Source: Armatimonadota bacterium
Lineage (GTDB): Bacteria > Armatimonadota > Fimbriimonadia > Fimbriimonadales > Fimbriimonadaceae
DNA length: 8,636 bases
Direction: 5' to 3'
Assembly (NCBI GenBank): GCA_023428805.1
Contig: JAEYWW010000188.1
Coordinates: forward strand, 1-8,636
A program made the translations under genes and the position numbers. The stretch's first letter is position 1, and each line of letters starts with the position of its first letter. This document shows positions 6,284 to 8,636 of the stretch, in pieces. The notes under the pieces are model-generated. The model had not been told where the DNA came from. It searched no databases and saw only the letters and a list, made by a program, of their open reading frames with translations.

Positions 6284-7117
6284 CTATTTGACAGATCCCA
6301 TCGTGATGCCTCGGACGAAGTGGCGTTGAGTGAGGAGGAACACCACAATGAGCGGGATCATGACGAGCACGGCCGCCGTCATCTGAAGCGGCCAGTTGGT
6401 GGCGCCGTAGCTGTTCTTGAAAACTGAGAGCCCTACTTCGAGCGTGCGCATCCGCACCGACGAAGTCGCAAGGAGCGGCCAGAAGAAGTCCGTCCAGACC
6501 GCAAAGAAGGTGAAGGCGGCGGCCGTGGCAAGCGCGGGGCGACTGAGCGGCATGATGACCGACCAATAGATGCGGAAATCACCTGCACCATCCATGCGGG
6601 CGGCCTCATCCAGTTCTTGGGGAACACCAAGGAAGAACTGACGAAGCAGGAAGATGTTGAATGAACTGCTGATTCCCGGAACGATCAGAGCCCAGTAGGT
6701 GTCCAGCCAGCCGAGCGAACGGACAGTGAGGAAGACCGGGATCTGCGTCACAGTTCCTGCGAACATCATGGAGACCAGGAACAACGTGAAGAGGAAGTTC
6801 CGGCCTCGGAATTCAATTCGGGCGAAGGCGTAGGCGGCAAGAGAGCAGACGAGAAGCTGCCCCACAACGACCGAGAGCGAGACCAGGACCGAGTTGAGGA
6901 AAAAGCGGAAGACCGGCTGCTCGGGCATGAAGAGCACGAAGCTGTAGTTGGACCAGTGGAAAGTCTCCGGCCAGAGTTTTGCGGGTTCGGGAATCGCGGA
7001 GCCGCGCTTCTGCAAGGAGACGAGAATCATCCAAACGAACGGCGCCATCAAAAAGACCGCGAGCAGGGCCAGTGCGAGGTAGCTGGCAGTGTTCTTGATG
7101 GCGCGTCCGATGGTCAT
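6284..7117 (-). CDS. Carbohydrate ABC transporter permease, MalG type
   Basis: This 277-residue inner-membrane protein is one half of the channel of a CUT1-type sugar importer. Six hydrophobic segments are visible (about 12-33, 74-96, 107-130, 141-160, 190-212, 246-264). The cytoplasmic EAA loop reads EAARMDGAGDFRIYWSVIMP (171-190), where the ATPase docks. The N-terminal LAVFLMAPFVWMILVSL and the ending RHFVRGITMGSVK are typical of MalG and UgpE-like permeases, in which the end of the protein often reads F-x-x-G-x-x-x-G-S-x-K. The ATG at 7117 has an AAGG ribosome site (7126-7129) that overlaps the amidase TAA stop, which points to translational coupling. The sugar cannot be deduced from the permease. 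Its partner permease lies beyond the amidase gene; the binding protein and ATPase are not seen here. Confidence 0.93.
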   Translation of the reverse strand: MTIGRAIKNTASYLALALLAVFLMAPFVWMILVSLQKRGSAIPEPAKLWPETFHWSNYSFVLFMPEQPVFRFFLNSVLVSLSVVVGQLLVCSLAAYAFARIEFRGRNFLFTLFLVSMMFAGTVTQIPVFLTVRSLGWLDTYWALIVPGISSSFNIFLLRQFFLGVPQELDEAARMDGAGDFRIYWSVIMPLSRPALATAAAFTFFAVWTDFFWPLLATSSVRMRTLEVGLSVFKNSYGATNWPLQMTAAVLVMIPLIVVFLLTQRHFVRGITMGSVK

Positions 7118-7127
7118 GATGCTTGCC

Positions 7128-8201
7128 TTAAGGAAGGGAGGAAACGAGAGCTTCGGCGAGGGCGCGGCAGACGCTTGTTCGGTTGGCGACGCGGCCCACG
7201 CTGGTGTTGTAGAGCTTGTCTACAGCCGGGTGGTCGATGAACTCAAATTCCAGCAGGCAACCGCGGGTGCGGGACTGCGCAAAGGTGTTGCCAAGATCGA
7301 CATCTTTCAGCACACCGAGGGACTGCTGCTTCACTCCACGATCCTTCGTTGCGGGGTCGATGGCTTTGGTGGCGGCAAAGACCTTGGCCTGAACTGCTTT
7401 TGCAAGCTCCTGATCGGCATTGAAGTTGACGTTCGAGCTCTGGGGCAGGATCAGTGTTTCCACTCCGCGCGCTGTCTTGTTGAAGCCGTTGAAATGAAGG
7501 CTGATGAAGATGTCGGCCTTCTTGTCGCGGGCGAGATTGGCGCGCTTGGCCAGCCCGACATTCACGTCGGCTGTCCGGGTCAGGTGCACCGCGGTATTGG
7601 GGCTCAGCGCGAGAATCTGCTGCCTCAGGAGAAGGGCAAAGTCCAGCGTCATTGTTTTTTCGAGGATGCCGCTGGGATGGGCGGTCGCATTGTTTGGACT
7701 GCTTCCGCCGGTCTTTGCCGTGCCACCATGTCCGGGATCAATGACGATCACGCCTCCTTTTCCACGTGCCGTGCCAGCGGCCTTGATCATGGCTTCTGCT
7801 TCAGGAACAAGCGAGAGCACTCTGCCCGCATATCCGGCGGATGGCGTGTAGATCGGGCCGATGAATTCGATGAACTCCTTCCCGGACGATGCGTGGTTCT
7901 CCCATCCGGCATAAGGCGAGCGGGTCAGGAACTTCCAGTAGCCTATGATGAAGGCGTCCAGGCTGGCGAACTTGCAGTAATACTCCTGCCCATCGTGGGC
8001 CTGATAGAGCACTTTAGTCGCGTAGCCCGTCATCTCAGGCCGCCACTTGAGGCCGCCGAAGTTGAGATGATCCTGGGCGAGTTTTGAACTTCCACGTCCC
8101 GATTCCAGAAGCCATTGGGCAAGGGTCACAGGTTTCAGGATTGGGTGGACGATCTGCGCTGTTGCATAGCGTTCGGCGAGTTGTTCGATGAGGGTTTTCA
8201 T
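7128..8201 (-). CDS. N-acetylmuramoyl-L-alanine amidase (Amidase_3) with N-terminal glucosaminidase-like domain
   Basis: This 357-residue cell-wall hydrolase has two domains. Residues about 18-115 resemble the glucosaminidase/lysozyme-like fold: LAQWLLESGRGSSKLAQ, with E33 in the catalytic position, then HLNFGGLKW, YCKFASLDAFIIGYWKFL and SPYAGW. Residues about 150-355 are a zinc-dependent Amidase_3 domain, which cleaves the bond between MurNAc and the stem peptide. The zinc ligands are probably H158 (IDPGHGG), E181 (GILEKT) and H236 (ISLHFNG), and E318 (CLLEFEF) is the catalytic glutamate. ATG 8201 is chosen because AAGGAG lies 12 bases upstream and the glucosaminidase domain starts soon after; an in-frame ATG at 8267 would add 22 unlikely residues and overlap the permease gene. 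I see no signal peptide with either start. The gene sits precisely between two ABC permease genes. Similar two-domain proteins occur in other bacteria, as I recall, including cyanobacteria. Confidence 0.92.
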   Translation of the reverse strand: MKTLIEQLAERYATAQIVHPILKPVTLAQWLLESGRGSSKLAQDHLNFGGLKWRPEMTGYATKVLYQAHDGQEYYCKFASLDAFIIGYWKFLTRSPYAGWENHASSGKEFIEFIGPIYTPSAGYAGRVLSLVPEAEAMIKAAGTARGKGGVIVIDPGHGGTAKTGGSSPNNATAHPSGILEKTMTLDFALLLRQQILALSPNTAVHLTRTADVNVGLAKRANLARDKKADIFISLHFNGFNKTARGVETLILPQSSNVNFNADQELAKAVQAKVFAATKAIDPATKDRGVKQQSLGVLKDVDLGNTFAQSRTRGCLLEFEFIDHPAVDKLYNTSVGRVANRTSVCRALAEALVSSLP

Positions 8202-8213
8202 GGCCTTCGACCA

Positions 8214-8219
8214 CTCCTT
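8214..8219 (-). promoter_or_regulatory. Ribosome binding site deciding the amidase start
   Basis: AAGGAG on the minus strand lies 12 bases before ATG 8201. The spacing is slightly long, but the match is good, whereas ATG 8267 has no such site. This favours the 357-residue form. Confidence 0.55.
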
Positions 8220-8241
8220 TGTCCATCGAAGAATCGCAAAG

Positions 8242-8636
8242 TCAACCAGCACCCGCCCCGGCGCCATCCATCTGACTTTTCATCAATCGAAATTGAATCA
8301 GGGAGATGCCCGCAATGATGAGAAGGAGCACGAAGGATTGGGCGGACGCCGTGCCGAGGCGGAAGTTCTGCCACGCCTCCACAAAGATGTGATAACCGAC
8401 CATGTCCGTCGAATCTGCGGGCCCGCCTTTGGTCATCATGTAGATCGGCGTGAATATCTGCATCGCGCCAATCGTGGATGTGACGAGAACGAAGAGCGTG
8501 GTTGGACCGAGAAGGGGGAGCGTCACCTTCCAGAACTGCCGCCAGCCAGTCGCTCCATCGAGGGAAGCCGCCTCATAGAGCGAAGGCGGGATCGCGAAGA
8601 TTCCCGCCAGGAAAAGGATCATGCGCGGTCCAAGTC
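8242..8636 (-). CDS. Carbohydrate ABC transporter permease, MalF type, C-terminal part (5' end outside window)
   Basis: The frame is open through the window edge, so this is the last 130 or so residues of a longer permease, which usually has about 290-310. The visible part starts LGPRMILFLAGIFAIPPSLY and runs into the EAA loop EAASLDGATGWRQFWKVTLP, which contacts the ATPase. Two hydrophobic segments follow (LLGPTTLFVLVTSTIGAMQIF and SFVLLLIIAGISLIQFRL), with TPIYMMTKGGPADST between them. The FTPIYMMTKGGP motif is typical of the MalF/UgpA group of sugar importers. ATG at 8622 is internal, not the true start, because the conserved sequence continues upstream of it. The tail DGAGAGAG is odd and low in complexity. 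It should pair with the MalG-type permease at 6284-7117, although the amidase gene separates them. Confidence 0.9.
   Translation of the reverse strand, partial: LGPRMILFLAGIFAIPPSLYEAASLDGATGWRQFWKVTLPLLGPTTLFVLVTSTIGAMQIFTPIYMMTKGGPADSTDMVGYHIFVEAWQNFRLGTASAQSFVLLLIIAGISLIQFRLMKSQMDGAGAGAG

Noticed and set aside
5991..6566. Open frame of 191 codons on the minus strand covering DUF1328 and the end of the ABC permease
   Set aside because: It runs through two recognised genes in a different frame, and its translation is Arg/His/Ser-rich without motifs.
7089..8087. Long open frame of 332 codons on the plus strand, opposite the amidase
   Set aside because: It lies antisense to a gene with clear catalytic motifs. 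Its translation shows no family motif, and it follows from the GC-rich codon bias of the real gene.
8202..8267. Upstream in-frame ATG at 8267 as the amidase start
   Set aside because: It would overlap the permease gene, lacks a ribosome site and adds residues without family resemblance or signal peptide character.

Overview
The window looks like chromosomal DNA of a moderately GC-rich, Gram-negative-type bacterium. It holds an outer-membrane-style lipoprotein, the small membrane families DUF1328 and YetF/DUF421, and housekeeping genes for aromatic amino acid and tRNA modification pathways. The gene mix and protein style would fit Verrucomicrobiota or a related phylum, but that is a weak impression; no rRNA or other decisive marker is present. 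Coding density is high and every intergenic gap is under 200 bases.

Layout. Bases 1-4645 are read rightward. They hold the tail of a GtrA-family membrane protein, shikimate dehydrogenase (aroE), a full-length Sua5-type threonylcarbamoyl-AMP synthase, a small YdjA-like nitroreductase, a strong hairpin just after the nitroreductase stop, and a membrane-anchored hybrid histidine kinase. gtrA, aroE and sua5 overlap one another and form one transcription unit. The rest is read leftward. Bases 8636-6284 hold a partial MalF-type ABC permease, a cell-wall amidase with an N-terminal glucosaminidase-like domain, and a MalG-type ABC permease. Bases 6169-4578 hold four tightly packed genes: a 56-residue DUF1328 protein, an 87-residue helical protein I do not recognise, a BON-domain lipoprotein and a YetF/DUF421 membrane protein with a C-terminal zinc ribbon. 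The two directions collide at 4578-4645, where the kinase and the DUF421 gene overlap tail to tail by 68 bases.

How the genes may work together. The two ABC permeases would form the membrane channel of a sugar-type importer; its binding protein and ATPase are not in the window. A peptidoglycan hydrolase gene sits exactly between the permease genes, which raises the possibility that the substrate is a cell-wall-derived amino sugar or muropeptide. This is inference. The DUF1328/BON/DUF421 set resembles envelope or osmotic stress genes of other bacteria, and 2-8 base spacing implies that they are translated together. The hybrid kinase has no partner response regulator in the window.

I saw no mobile element, CRISPR array, tRNA or rRNA. 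Nothing here is a clear-cut new system. The strongest leads are the amidase inside the transporter operon and the four-gene envelope cassette with its unrecognised small protein.
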